Assembly (NCBI RefSeq): GCF_032854445.1
Contig: NC_088304.1
Coordinates: 2,048,001-2,112,000 of the forward strand
DNA from: Liolophura sinensis
Taxonomy: Eukaryota > Mollusca > Polyplacophora > Chitonida > Chitonidae
Reading direction: 5' to 3'
DNA length: 64,000 nucleotides
Shown: one piece after another, positions 22,074 through 34,739 of the stretch
Position numbering within the stretch: position 1 is the first letter of the stretch
Layout of the letters: the number at the start of each line of letters is the position of its first letter
The notes under the pieces: generated by a model
The model's input: only the letters and a program-made list of their open reading frames with translations
The model's database searches: none
Told to the model about the DNA's origin: nothing
Translations under genes and position numbers: made by a program

Positions 22074-25000
22074 AATTTCCGGTATTAGGTAGCCATCAGG
22101 GCATTGATCATTCATGGATACCTCATTCTGTTGACAGCATTGAATTCTTCATACGCGGACAGAAACAAAAGCAGAGAATATATTTTCTGCCTTCGCTTTG
22201 CATTGACAGAAAGCGTCAATCTGCAGCATTTTACTAGCATCAGGAGTTCTGAGACAACTTGACCATCCACTTCTATTGAAGAGGAATAAGGATCGCAGAG
22301 TGGCAACTCCTGTGATAGTTGCCATCGTGAGGGGAGCAAAGGTACTTCTGCATTCGCCAGCTCTTCTCAGCAGCTATCGGTTGTTGCTTTGGCCTGCCAT
22401 CAGCCATGTGTTTTGGGTAATTTCAGTGTTTGTTGTTGCCTAGCTGATGAAACCAGTGTGATTTGCTTGCACAACTGTGGAATGAAATGCTGGCTGCCTT
22501 CACCCTGTGAAAAGCCATTCATTTGGACCTACTGCTAACCATTCTGTTTTGTGCTAGACTGAGAGATAAGACTATAAACCTGAATTGCGTCTGTGTGTGT
22601 TGTGTGTGTGTGAATGTACTTATGTTTTTTTGAATGCAAGGTTTCACACTGGTTGATCACCAGTAGTGAGTGAATAATTTTGAGTTTGTAAAATTGTTAC
22701 ACCTGTGAACATATTTGATTTATTGTACATAAAATATGTGTTATCATGTATATAGCTTTGCAACGATGGAATAATGAAATGATGTGTATTTGTTTGTCGA
22801 GTGCTTGAGATTTGTCGGTGGTTTTGAGAGGGATTGCTGTTATTGTAGAAAATCTCATGCTTCTTGTACAGCTGCCCTCTTTCATTCAAGTTGCATGTCT
22901 AGTGATCCCTATGATGATTGTGTTGTTGTAAGTTGATCCTTGTACAGTTACTTGCCGTTGTGTGTTATAATTAGTCAGATGTATATTTTTGCTGTTGTGA
23001 GTGGGCTGGGTTTAACAAGGGTGTGTGGGAGTGGCAGAAAATAGAACCAGGAACTTCTTTCGTGCACTGTAAAGTATAAATCGATGCTACAAATTGAGTT
23101 TCAAAACTACAACATTGCATCAAGAGCAACAAGTCTTGAAATTAAATATTTCATATGTACAGATCGTTCACTGCAAGGCGTTTCATTCATCTTATGTTTA
23201 CACGTAATACTAGCACAAGGCAAGGAAGACAGTTGTATGTCGGGGCAAGGCCAGTCTTACAATTTGAACAAGTCGTTGGGTTTTACAGGAGTTACTGCCT
23301 ATGTAGGAAGATTGGTTTGGTCATTGAGCCATTACCTGTCAGAAAAGTCGCATGCAGGTGGTTGACTATATTCTGGATAACAGTACTGTCCATACAAAGG
23401 CTTTTAGTCTTGGAAGGTTCCAAGACTACATTTATCATTGACAATAGACTAGCTGAAAACGAGAACAGCTCATTTTAATATGAAACAAATCTCTTGAGTT
23501 TGCCAAAATAGCTAACATTTGAATGTGCAAAAGGTCTAACGTGCGCCAAAAGAAGTAAACATGTACATGTATGTCAAATTACAAATCTTCTTTTTACAAG
23601 GTTCCACTGAAACACTCAATATGTTTTTTAGTGGCAATGTGCTGTGGAAAAGGTTCCCCGACTATATAGATTAAACAGTGAAAGAATGCTACTGAAGTGA
23701 AGATATATGTATATATATATATTACCTGTATGATCTTGTACAGTTGTTAGTTGTTTCTATTGTTGAATGTCCTTGTAAATAATTCCTCTATATTCCATCT
23801 GGACTTAAATGACATTTGTTTCTCCTTTTTTTTTTCTTCTTATTTTCTTTCATTTCTTTTTAATCTGTGTTGTCTGCGTTGTGGTGAATGTTCATATTCT
23901 TTCCATGGTTACAGGAATTTCTCCCACAATAGACTATTACTCTCACGATCACACGCATCATTGGAATGTCCTACTCACAACATTTTAAGTCTTTTTGCCT
24001 TCAATACTAGTGTGTCATCATGGGTCAGATGTACTTGTACTGTTTATAGGTTATACAAAGATGTGTCTTGTCTGTGACATAGGTGTACATGTAGCCTGTT
24101 GTTGATTTGCTAGGTGGGCAGTATTACAGGCTCTTGTGATGTATATGAGTCTAGATTGTTCATTTAACATTTTTGAGCCATCTTGAAGATAACTGCAAAA
24201 CTTCAGAACATAACATTTGTCTATAGGCTCTATCCATTGCCTACATATGAACACACCTCAGATGTTACTCAAAGGCATATCTTTGTTTAATAATGCCCTG
24301 TTTTTAATAAGTGTTTGTTTTATCCTTTAGAAAAATGTGTGAAGTGTGACTTTTTCTGTCTTGTGCCCAGTTGTACTTGTTTTTTTGGAACTGGCCAGAA
24401 AGTTAAATGTGCATGTTGTTGTGGAATTGGTGACATGCATGTAGCAGTACATAAGTGCAGTTTTGGTTCTGGGGCTGTAGTAGAATGGCATTGAGTAAGG
24501 TGACTTTGTGGCAGACTTTCATGATTGAGGAAAATGAAAGCCTTCCTAGGGAATGTCCATATGAAAAATAGAATTTATTTTTGTAAGAAGGCTTTTTAAC
24601 TCCTAATAAGTATTGCTGCATGTCTCAGCCTGCCAGAAGGATAATGACAAAACAGGCCTCAGTTGCAAACTGTAAAAACCAACCCCTTTGCATGTGTTCC
24701 CACCATGGCCATTTAAAACTTCTAAAATGACCAGCGTACGAACTTTAGGTGTCTGATGCCACATGTGATCATTGTGCCAGTTGCTCAGTGCTATGAGATT
24801 TCTTTGTCGCCCAGCTATGAATTACAACTCGGATTGTGACACAAGGTAGTGCTTATAGTTGCATATATTTTAATGTATCTCCTCCATAAGTCTTGTTTCT
24901 CAAGACTAAAATTAACTCAATTGTTTAATGCAGGATGTTGACATTTCTCTGCCATTTTGATTTGGGAAGGTGCATTACGCAGCTCACCAAATCTGATGGG

Positions 25001-26218
25001 TGGGTTAACCCCCAACGACACGATAAACCTTTCTGAAATTATCAACAAACTTGGAAGTACTATAAAAGATATTTTAACTGATTTGACCAGATAGGAAATA
25101 TAATGTTTAAAAAGGTCAGTAGTTGGGCATATAATTAAGAAAGATCACATTGCCAGCCACGAAGTTTTTACAAAATGTTTGTTTATTGTTTATTTTGACC
25201 TGAATCTGGTATGTTCCAATACTGATGAACAGTATGCACAAGTATATTAAACACACTTTAAAAGTTTCATCACACTTGTCACATTTTAATTGTTGAAGTG
25301 AGTTTTATGAACATTGTGTTTTTAATAACAGAGCCAAGCAAAGTTTGTGTGAAAAACTTCTGGCGATTTTTCTTTTCACCCCGAGAAATGTTGCCTTTCA
25401 TATTTAAATCGGACAAGAATCATTTTTCTGAATGGCAAAAGATAGCTTTTATGTCATCCATCTATGACTCAGTGAGTTCTGTTGAAAATAGTGATTTGCT
25501 GAGTTTGTGTACCAGTATTTTGAGTTGAGCCACGTTTTGTATGGATGTAGTATATGGAGAGTTATGTGATGTACAGAGTGTATAGAGTTACATTGTACAG
25601 AAAGAACCTAAGTTCGGTTCTGTTGATTTTTGTTTTTCCTTCTGTTTTTGTTTTGTGTGAATGTATATAACTACTGGTCACAGTTTTATTTTTGTGACAA
25701 GTGTTCAGAAAAAAATACAGACTGAGTTTCATTTTTGATACTGTAGAAGTTGCTGTTAGATCACCTTTGTGAATGATAAGTAATTTTGCCAGGTCATTGG
25801 AAAAAGGCAAAACTACTTGATTTCAGTGTCGTCTTTTCATTGACAAATGTGTGCAACAACAACCTATGTTAAAAATCTATTGTTTCGCGCATGTAACTTG
25901 CCTCAAGCTTTAAAGAAATAATTTCAAGCTACATGTGAGAGTGGTCTAGACAGTTGTACAGAGAAAAGAAGCTGTTAAGTACCTGAGCACTTAATCGTAG
26001 TGATGCGCTGGCAGAGTATATGTACAAGCCTGCAGAATTTAGAGTGTTACGTTTGGCACATCTCTTCACACATGGAGCCGTTCAAGCTTTTATATATGTA
26101 TAAATAGATGCTATCTGTGGATGCCTGCAAATATTGTCGAGCTTTTGCTCTGGTAAATTTTTCGTTTGTTTTGATTTTTTTTCTGTTTTCTTTTGGAAAA
26201 AAAATTGCCCTTCATATA

Positions 26219-26224
26219 AATAAA
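26219..26224 (+). terminator. Candidate distal poly(A) signal AATAAA (4E-T)
   Basis: AATAAA at the end of the repeat-free T-rich stretch; SINE-rich intergenic DNA begins about 150 bp later. Confidence 0.3.
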
Positions 26225-26363
26225 TGATATGTTACGAAACAAGGAAAAGATTGCTCTTTTTTTCTAGAAATGATAGTGAAAGTTTGGGAGAGAACCTGTT
26301 GAAATGCTGAATAGTTGACCTTACACTTGAGTTTCCTGAACAGGTGTTACCCTTAAACAGGTT

Positions 26364-26665
26364 CCCTGACCGGCCCTGAGAGCACAGTTGTTAGAGCGTC
26401 TGCATTGGGAGCGGTAGATCCAGGGTTAATCCTGGGGAAGTGGTAACTTCCTCGCTTGATGTTCAGGACTGGTAGACCCGTCACAGTATAATGGCTTGGG
26501 CGGGGCAGCTTACCTTTGGTAAGTCGTCTCATGGAAGCAGCACTAGATAAGAGCGGTGAAAATCCATCCTGCAACAAGGATGTACATTACATGCACATTC
26601 GTCGTCATGTGACTGAAAAATTAAGTACGATGTTTAACCCCAAGCACTCACTCACTCACAGGTTT
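26364..26665 (+). mobile_element. tRNA-headed SINE, family B
   Basis: Head CAGTTGTTAGAGCGTCTGCA...GCGGTAGATCCAGGGTTAAT, tail GATGTTTAACCCCAAGCACT then CACTCACTCAC. About 300 bp. Confidence 0.85.
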
Positions 26666-26703
26666 CCTAAAGAGTTATCCTTTCACAGATTTCCCAAAGA
26701 GTT

Positions 26704-26806
26704 TCACCCAGGCTTATGGTTTATCCCACCTTAATGCTGGTTGCTGTCATATCGGTGAAGTATTCTTTAGTACGGCGTAAAACATCAAAATAAATAAATA
26801 AATCCT
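26704..26806 (+). mobile_element. Truncated family-A SINE tail
   Basis: CCCACCTTAATGCTGGTTGC and TACGGCGTAAAACATCAAAA then ATAA repeats, just after the first family-B copy. Confidence 0.8.
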
Positions 26807-26904
26807 AAAGAGTTATATTCCTTTCACATAGGTTTCCCAATTAGTTCCCCTGTTACATACTGGGCTGTCATTTCAAGGGTTGTCATTTCACTTGCTTCCT
26901 AAAA

Positions 26905-27245
26905 AATGGTACCGGCCCAGATAGGATAGTTGGTAGAGCGTCCGCTTCGGGAGCGGTAGATCCAGGGTCAATCTTGGGTCAAGTCATACCTAACACATAA
27001 GCTTGGCATTCAGCATGAAGGGGTTAGTGCTATGAAAGGTTGACAAGTATCAGTATAATAGCTTCGGCGATGGGCCTTACTTGCCTTCGGCAAGTCGTCT
27101 CAGTGAAGCAGTGCCAGATAAAACAGCGGTGGAAATCCGTCCTGCAACAACGAGGCACATTACATACACTTTATCGATTCCTTTGTCGTCATATGAGCGA
27201 AAACTTTTTAAGTACGACGTTAAACCCTAAGTACTCACTCACTCC
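26905..27245 (+). mobile_element. tRNA-headed SINE, family B (second copy)
   Basis: Head TAGTTGGTAGAGCGTCCGCT..GGAGCGGTAGATCCAGGGTC, tail CGACGTTAAACCCTAAGTAC then TCACTCACTC. Same orientation as the copy at 26364. Confidence 0.87.
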
Positions 27246-28620
27246 TGAAAAAATGGCCCTTTGACATACAGTGTGTAACAGGTTGATATACAGAAATTAT
27301 CATAACAGTGTGTGATCCACGCACTTTTGGATAATCTATGTATCATATACCTTTATTTTTGCGTAATAAGTGATCAAAACGCACAGTTTTTCATCAATCA
27401 GTAGACCTAATTGCTACTAGAGACCCTGCACCGACAAAATGTAATTCCTCTATAAATGACCACAATTTCTTCAGCTCGAATATGATTATCTTCTTTAAAT
27501 TTCTATTTCATTTGTTTCGACTGCAAAATATTCCAAATAAATCAATATAGCGAACATTCAAAAGCTTAGATTATTACAAGGTCGCCGCTTAACGAAACGC
27601 GGTCAAATCCTTACGCTAAGGGAATCCCATCACACTCTGTCCTCATGTGAGAGACGTGCGTTATACTAGCAAACTTTCAACGTGCGATATGGTTTAAAAT
27701 CACAACTTGTTTGAAAGGAACGTGTACAGTACATGATGATGACTGGACGGAAAGTTTCGCTGTACAACGGTGATATAATGTCTGCATTTATTGAAAATAT
27801 CATCACCATGCGGCCGGGTAGCCACTGATAGTGTGTGGCTGTCGCTCCGGTGACTCAACTGTACATTTTCACAACGAGCAGTGAACATTGGTCATGGCGA
27901 ACCGGTAGAAATTAATGATGAAACTATTGATGACTGTCGTTAGAGTGTTAACACCGAATATATTTGCTAGTTTTACTGTTTACATTCAGGATAGAGGAAA
28001 ACGAAAGACGCCCGATTCATAAAAACGTTAGGCCAGAATTTCGGATTCATGTGACAGATTTATTCGACCCTGAGTGGAACGAGATCAGACCTCCGATTGT
28101 ATGAGATTGATCAACACGTGAATGTTTATCTGGGCGACCACGTGTTTAGGTTGCTTAGGGGACAAAGTTAAGGATGTTCACCAAGAAGGTCAGTCATATT
28201 TTTAGTGAGCTACAATAAATTCCTCGACGTCGAGGTGTTAAACATGCTTGATATGTGGAACAGTTTACTTTGGGAGCCGCGATTAAAGTTTGAACAGTTT
28301 TAGACTAGAAAGTTACATGATCTCCCCCTAGACTGTAGGGAACATGCTTGTCGTTTCTTTGTGTGCTAAAGCTAAGACCATTAAATGCATTTCCTTTACA
28401 ATTTTATGTTGTTGCTGTTACGTCACTTTAAATTCCGATGTTAGTTCAGGGCTTTCCCCGATAGAGGGCGCTTTGAATGTAAACATTGAAAATAGTTCCT
28501 GTTTTCAGAGGATGCATTTACGAACCATCCTATACGGAAAAATATAGGATTCCTCTGTGTCAGCATGGCACACGACCATAGTTATATGATCAATAAGCAC
28601 GTCTTAATCTGGGCTGGAGG
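27246..28620. other. Intergenic unique sequence
   Basis: No convincing ORF, RNA gene or repeat. Includes short ORFs up to 67 codons without family resemblance. Confidence 0.5.
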
Positions 28621-28621
28621 G

Positions 28622-28700
28622 AAATGCTCCTTAGTGTAGTGGTAGAAGAGCAGACTGGAAACCCAGAGGTCGCTGGTTAAAACCCTCAGCTGATAAAGAG
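28622..28700 (+). other. tRNA-like sequence (pseudo-tRNA or SINE head)
   Basis: TCCTTAGTGTAGTGGTAGAA resembles an A-box and D-arm, and GGTCGCTGGTTAAAACCC a degraded B-box. I cannot pair the acceptor stem or a clean T-arm, so a functional tRNA is unlikely. Confidence 0.35.
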
Positions 28701-29995
28701 TGTGTCCTGTCATAAAGGTTACCTCAAAAATTGTGCTTTTATAAAGGTTTCCTTAGTAGTTGTTGTCCCACATTAGATTTGCTCAGTAATTGTCCTTTCA
28801 CAGATGTTTCCTCAGTAGTTGTCCTTTCGCATAGGTTTCTTCAGTAGTCGTCCTCCCACATTAGATTTGCTCAGTAATTGTCCTTTCACAGAGGTTTCCT
28901 CAGTAGTTGTCCTTTCACTGTGGTTTCCCCACTAGTTGTTCTTTCTTGAAGGTTTCCTTAGTAGTTGTTCTTTCACAAAGATTTCCTCAGTAGTTGTCCT
29001 TCCATGAGGTTTCCTCAGCAGTTGTCCTTTTGCTTTTCTTAAGGTGTTGTCCTTTTACCGAGATTTCCTCAGTAGATGTCCATCCACATGAGGTTTCCTC
29101 AGTAGTTGTCCTTTTACAGAGGTTTCCTCAGTACTTGTACTTTCACAGAGGTTTCCTCAGTAGTTGTCCTTTCACTGCAGTTTACTTAGTAATTGTCCTT
29201 TCACTGTGGTTTCCCCACTAGTTGTCCTTTCATGAAGGTTTCTTTAGTAGTTGTTCTTTCACAAAGATTTCCTCAGTAGTTGTCCTTTCATGGGGTTTCC
29301 TCAGCAGTTGTCCTTTTGCTTTTCTTAAGGTGTTGTCCTTTCACAGAGATTTCCTCAGTAGATGTCCATCCATATGAGGTTTCCTCAGTAGTTGTACTTT
29401 CACAGAGGTTTCCTCAGTAGTTGTCCTTTCACAGATGTTTCCTCAGTAGTTGTCCTTTTGCTTTTCTTTAGGTGTTGTCCTTTCACAGAGGTTTCCTCAG
29501 TAGATGTCCATCCACATTAGGTTTCCTAAGCAGTTGTCCTTTTACAGACAGTAGTTCCTCAGTAGTTGTACTTTCACAAGGGTTTTCTCAGTAGTTGTCC
29601 TTTCACGTGTTTCCTCAGTAGTTCTCCTTGCACATAGTTTTCCTCAATAGTTGTCCTTTCACAGAGGTTTCTTCAATAGTTGTCATTTCACAGAAGTTTC
29701 CTCACTAGTTGTCCTTTTGCTTTTCTTTAGGTTTTGTCCTTTCGCAGAGGTTTCCTCAGTAGATGTCCATCCACATTAGGTTTCCTTAGTAGTTGTCCTT
29801 TAACATGGGTTTCCTCAGCAGTTGCCCTTCCAGATATGTTTCCTCAGTAATTGTCCTTCCACATAGGTTTCCTCAGTATTTGCCCTGTTACAAATGATTC
29901 CTCGGTAGTTGTCCTTCCACAAGGGTTCCCTCCGTAGTTATCCTTTACATGGGTTGCTCAGTAATTGCTGTCCAATCTTGGTTAGTTGCTGTGCA
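28700..29995. repeat. 29-bp intergenic minisatellite with higher-order structure
   Basis: Units of GTTTCCTCAGTAGTTGTCCT plus variable TTTCACAGAG, about 40 copies. A longer block marked by TTTGCTTTTCTTAAGGTGTT recurs at about 29027, 29311, 29454 and 29712. Intergenic; no coding potential recognised. Confidence 0.9.
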
Positions 29996-30364
29996 TGTAG
30001 GTTTCCTCAGGGAAATGGAGGGGGGTGGTGGTAAAATATCATCGCTTGATGTTTTTATGAACCACAAAAATATATACACAAAGAACTTAATTTAGCACAC
30101 CCCGCGCCGATTTTGCGATTAATTTTCTACTGTATCAACAGAGTGTAAAATATGATTGGTTGTGAACCGTGTTTACCTTTGGCTAATGAAAAACAGCAAA
30201 ATGATTGGAATCCATTGGATAAGACACATGCATTTGTGTCATCACTCGTTTTGATGTGAAACAATGGCTTTACAAGTATGGTTCTGGAGTGAGCAGTGTA
30301 GAGGCAGAGGTTGAAATTACTTAATGAAATTGTCAGTTGGTATCTCTTTAAGGCATTTTACATC
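29996..30364. other. Intergenic unique sequence
   Basis: Nothing recognised between the 29-bp array and the transposase relic. Confidence 0.5.
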
Positions 30365-30508
30365 ATATCTAGAGTATCCACCGTGTGCGTGGATGACAGC
30401 CTGAACACTTCTTGTCATACTACCTGTCAGCCTCCTGATATTCTGATGGGGAAGTTGCTGCCATTCCAACTGCAAAGCAGCTCCCAACTGGGCCAGATGT
30501 TCTTGTAT
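30365..30508 (-). pseudogene. Fragment of a Tc1/mariner-type transposase C-terminus
   Basis: On the minus strand the frame reads LAQLGAALQLEWQQLPHQN, NIRRLTGSMTRSVQ and VQAVIHAHGGYSRY. This is the typical ending of Tc1-like transposases (EWN-LPQ-I--LI-SM-RR). About 48 residues, no upstream catalytic region seen; a relic. Confidence 0.6.
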
Positions 30509-30542
30509 GCAAGCAAGGGATCCACCGGTACATGATCATCAA

Positions 30543-30770
30543 TTTGACTGGTGTTTTAGGCTGTACTCAAGCATTATGGTGAGAGGAAACCTGGCAGAGC
30601 ACAGGGGAAATCCAAGACCATCTACAGGTTGCTGGCAGAACTTCGCACGTATAGCCCGATCGGAAGCCAGCTGGTGCTGGACTTGAACTCACAGCTACCA
30701 CATTGGTGAGAGGCTCCTGGGCCATTGCGCTGTGCTGGCGCGCTGACCCACTCAACCATTGAGGCCCCTT
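30543..30770 (-). mobile_element. Family-A SINE, near full length
   Basis: Plus strand starts TTGACTGGTGTTTTAGGCTG and ends in the tRNA-like head complement ending GAGGCCCCT. Inverted with respect to the copy at 30880. Confidence 0.88.
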
Positions 30771-30879
30771 GATGTGCAGTTTCACAGAGCTATTAAACGT
30801 CAATACTTCTGTGTAAAACACTCAGTTTATGACCTCATAATTACAGAACCCACTGTGCTAACATTACAACAAACCTGGA

Positions 30880-31050
30880 CTCATGCTGGCTTCCTCCCCG
30901 GCTGTAAGTGTGAAGGTCTGGCAGCAACCTGCGGATGGTCATGGGTTTCCCCTGGGCTTTGCCAGGTTTTCTCCAACCATAATGCTGGCCGCGGTCGTAT
31001 AAGGGAAATATTCTTGACTACGGCATAAAACACCAATCAAATAAATAAAA
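30880..31050 (+). mobile_element. Family-A SINE, 5' truncated
   Basis: CATGCTGGCTTCCTCCCCGG..., TTTCCCCTGGGCTTTGCC, GGCATAAAACACCAATCAAA then ATAA repeats. Confidence 0.88.
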
Positions 31051-31054
31051 GAAA

Positions 31055-31152
31055 ACTGTAAATATGAAGTCCAAGGCCTGGATCGAACCTGGACCTTATT
31101 GTGTCTGCTAGTAAGAAATCGACCCGACTCACTGAGCCATATCCCGCTGCTC
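31055..31152 (-). other. tRNA-like SINE head remnant
   Basis: Minus strand: GGATATGGCTCAGTGAGTCG (A-box-like) and GGTCCAGGTTCGATCCAGGC (B-box-like). No body matching family A or B. Confidence 0.4.
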
Positions 31153-31221
31153 AGAGGTCAAATAGGTCTATTAATGGTACTGGACGTTCAGATATTGCAA
31201 CACTGGTTTTCATAATTTAAC

Positions 31222-31507
31222 CTTAAAGATGCTATACCAGAGATTTTTGACAAAAATATATTTGCTAACCAAATAGACTCCTACCTGTACCAAAAAAGTT
31301 TGAAAAGGTTATAATGGGACAGGTTTTATAAATTTTTGGATCTTTATTCATTATTACCAATTACAGACGTGTGTAATACTTTGTGAAATGTAAGTATTTG
31401 GGCTATTCTAAATAATAGCCAACATTTCAATTTGATTTGCACTGGTTGTTTAATCTTGTGTTCTTTTTTTTTTTTTGCTAAAAGTCTCTGGTATAGCATC
31501 CTTTTTG
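31222..31507. mobile_element. MITE-like element with ~20-bp terminal inverted repeats
   Basis: Left AAAGATGCTATACCAGAGA (about 31226) and right TCTCTGGTATAGCATCCTTT (about 31482-31504) are inverted complements. About 285 bp, A+T rich, non-coding. Confidence 0.75.
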
Positions 31508-31573
31508 AAATGAAGCCTTTCAGTCAGGTTTCCTGGATTTGCTCACTGATGTCTGACAAACTCAAGTGCTTAT

Positions 31574-31611
31574 ATATTTATATATAGATATATATATATA
31601 TATATATATAC
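31574..31611. repeat. (TA)n microsatellite
   Basis: TATATAGATATATATATATA run, intergenic. Confidence 0.9.
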
Positions 31612-31955
31612 CTTTATTTGATATGGGGAATTTAAAAAACAATTAACTTCACAAGTGAAAAAAAAAATCCAAACTGTACAAACAAGACATGGAAACATTT
31701 AAGACAAAGATATACAAACACACTTAACTTATTATACAATCACTTGATAACTTTCTACACAAAGTCAGTTTGCAGTTGTAATGTTCTTACACAGGTTTAA
31801 GCCACAGACTATTATCTCCCCTTATCTCAAGCCAATTCACACAACTCCTGCACGTGGACATCTCAACATTTAGTCAGTGCATCTAGCTTTAGCCATAATT
31901 TTGCAATTTTGTTTATGCACTTCTGAAACTGTATGTTGACCAACTTCAGAAAATT

Positions 31956-32168
31956 ACAGTAAATCTTCAACCTTTACAACCTCTGAAGCAGTTTAAATCA
32001 GCGGAATTTTTGCAGACAGTTATTATGAACGTGACGCTACAAGGAGTCATTTGTGTCACTCTAGACGCAAGCTTCACAAAAATGTGCAAATTATTTCTGT
32101 AGTTCTCTCAAAATGTTTTAAATATTCGTTGCAGAGGTGTTCGAAAAGGTGGAAGAATTAGAGTAATA
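31956..32168. mobile_element. MITE-like family M copy
   Basis: Left AATCTTCAACCTTTACAACC, right inverted TTCGAAAAGGTGGAAGAATT. Resembles copies at 7851, 14941, 48581 and 60301. Confidence 0.65.
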
Positions 32169-32218
32169 AAAGTGGAATTTGACCAGTATCAAGCAAATTA
32201 TTGGCCTGCCTTCACACT

Positions 32219-32700
32219 CGCCATGTGACTGAAAGCGAACCATAGGCCTACCTTCACACTCATCATGTGACTGAGAGCAAACCATAGGCCTATCTTCACA
32301 CTCATCATGTTACTGAGAGCGAACTATAGGCCTACCTTCCCACTCATCATGTGACTGAGAGCGAACCATAGGCCTGCCTTCACACTCATCATGTGACTGA
32401 AAGCGAACCATAGGCCTACCTTCGCACTCATCATGTGACTGAGAGTGAACTATAGGCCTACCTTCACACTCACCATGTGACTGAGAGTGAACTATAGGCC
32501 TACCTTCACACTCATCATGTGACTGAGAGCGAACCATAGGCCTACCTTCACACTCATCATGTGACTGAGAGCGAACTATAGGCCTACCTTCCCACTCATC
32601 ATGTGACTGAGAGCGAACCATAGGCCTACCTTCACACTCATCATGTGACTGAGAGCGAACTATAGGCCTACCTTCCCACTCATCATGTGACTGTGGGCCA
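32219..32700. repeat. 42-bp minisatellite, about 11 copies
   Basis: Unit CATAGGCCTACCTTCACACT plus CATCATGTGACTGAGAGCGAAC. Because 42 is divisible by three, one frame stays open on the minus strand, giving a 14-residue periodic ORF that I do not regard as a gene. Confidence 0.9.
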
Positions 32701-32749
32701 ACCTCAGGCCAATTCAATATCAAATCACCACCGGTTTCTGTATTTTAAG

Positions 32750-33240
32750 GATGTATGAGAAAACAATGGTAGATGAGAAAATATGATGACAGACTAAAAT
32801 AGAATGAATGGTGGAGTGTGATGATAAAAACGATGGCAGATGAGAAAATATGATGGCAAATTCAAGGGAACGTGGATAAGATGAGCAAATATGATGTAAG
32901 ATTGTAAAGACGAGGAAATAATGGAGTGTGATGACAGATTTAAGGGAATAAGATGACAGATGAGCAAATATGATGACATTGTAAAGATGACAGAATGTGA
33001 CGAAAGATAAGCAAATATGATGACAGACTGTAAAGATAATAGAATGTGATAACAAATTTATGGGAATAAGATGACAGATGAGAAAATATGATGACAGACG
33101 TGAAAATGATAGAATGTGATAACAGATTTAAGGGAATGAGATGACAGATGAGAAAATGACAGGAAATTGTAAGTAAGACAAGAAACTGACAGAATATTAA
33201 GACTGCGAGACAGAAGAGAGATTGAGAGATTTCAAAGAAC
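32750..33240. repeat. Degenerate tandem repeats (GATGACAGATGAGAAAAT type)
   Basis: Irregular repeats of ATGACAGATGAGAAAATATG and AATGTGATAACAGATTTAAG with variable spacing. Old, diverged array. Confidence 0.6.
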
Positions 33241-34739
33241 ATGAGGAAGGATTACATTTGACGACACTTAGCACTTTTTCAAACCTTTCTATGAATACAA
33301 CTGACAAGAATCCCATTTACAGATGACAAGAGAAGTAGAGACAATTCAGCTGACCAACTGATGACTCTACACTTTGACAGGAGTCCACAAAAGCTGGGGA
33401 TATGTGGAGGGGAGAAGCTCACCAGTAAATATAAAAAATAGTATGTAAATCAAAATATCCTACAGCACAAAAGAAAACGACAAATAAAAATTATCTTCAT
33501 AATATTAATATGCAAGAAAAAAACCCACAAAACACACCTAAAACCGCACTTAAGTTACAATAGGCAAGTTGTTTAACAAAACCTGAATAAAGCGAAAATA
33601 AGACCAGATATACAAACATATAAGACATAATCACATGTAGATCACTTTCATGTAAATTTGGAAGATCAGTAATGTGTAAAACTGAATCCAGATCTGGGTT
33701 TTTGTTTAAGCAGACTATTATTTCGCTCTTATGAAGGTGCCATTGGTTAAATGAGCCATGGCCAGCATACATCGAGTGCGATAATTTAATGTTATTTCTG
33801 ATTGATTGGTTGCTGTATATTTCACTTTCAACAAAAGCAGTCGTAGCTTCCACGGAGAGAGGAAAGCGGGAGCTACTGCTCGGGGAAAACCACTGGCATT
33901 TGACATCTTACTGACAAACCTTCCTACCTTCCCTGTGACACACAGATATGCACATCAGGTTGGTGAGGATAAGTGATTGTCAACAAACGTCATCAACCAC
34001 TTACTGTCATCAAGGCCCAACATGTACTAAGAGCAGGCGAATCTGCAAATTCCTTGCCCAAGATTGGATTTGAACCCTCATCCTGTGTGTAAGGGTAACA
34101 CAAGCTGTCAGGGTCTGGATCTATGTGATGATATGACTGTCTGATAGTAGATAATCCGTGGTTTTGGAAATGTTAAAGAGCTACTCAATACCTGTATATC
34201 CCAAAGACAAGATTAAAAGATGAGGATCAAGATAGTCAGAAATACTTTCTTAAAGAGTAAGAAATAAATTCATTCTATTAAAGATGCTGTTGTTAGTTTA
34301 GGAGCATTATATGGAAACAAGTTTTCCATTGTTTTTCAATTTTGCCTGCAAGAACACTTGAAGTTGTTTCTTAATCTTATTAACACACTTTACAAAGAAA
34401 AGAAAATAACAGGCGACTGAAAAGCAAGAATACAAAACTTAAATGTTACAGTGTTGAGAAACAACTCCAAATAATACTGGTCACAGCATATCACAAAGAC
34501 AACAGGGAGCACACCACAAACAATTTTCTTTTAAAGTTGATTTAAAGTTGAAAAGTTGAAGCACACATATAGAAGGAATACAACAGTCAAAATCTGCCCT
34601 GACCAAAAAGGTGTTAAAATGTGAAAAACACGGCGACCTGGGGTTGTCCCTCAAAGAGTTACACAATGGGATGAGTGATCAGTTCTGATGCATTTTCCAG
34701 CTGTGTGTGCAATTTTGACTGCAGATGATATTTTACTTA
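33241..34739. other. Intergenic or ANKRD13 3'UTR sequence
   Basis: A+T rich. 33895-34100 (ACTGACAAACCTTCCTACCT...) resembles pieces at 42500-42610 and 51490-51650, an undefined dispersed repeat. No gene seen. Confidence 0.4.

Larger units (their letters stand above)
21833..26224 (+). other. Probable 3'UTR of 4E-T
   Basis: About 4.4 kb of mostly single-copy, T-rich sequence with no SINE, array or exon that I can see. ORFs here are short and unrelated to known proteins. Candidate poly(A) signals are at both ends. A long AU-rich 3'UTR is usual for 4E-T, but its extent is inferred. Confidence 0.45.

Noticed and set aside
22443-22490. CTGATGA...GAAA, possible hammerhead ribozyme core
   Set aside because: The intervening sequence does not form the required stem II and no cleavage-site context fits.
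23084-24077. ORFs of about 93-108 codons downstream of 4E-T
   Set aside because: Lie in the probable 3'UTR, T-rich composition, no family resemblance.
28622-28700. Functional tRNA gene
   Set aside because: Box-like motifs only; acceptor and T-arm do not pair. Kept as a low-confidence tRNA-like remnant.
32310-32723. 137-codon minus-strand ORF with 14-residue SQSHDECEGRP periodicity
   Set aside because: It is a 42-bp minisatellite; a unit length divisible by three keeps any stop-free frame open. No homology, no splice context.
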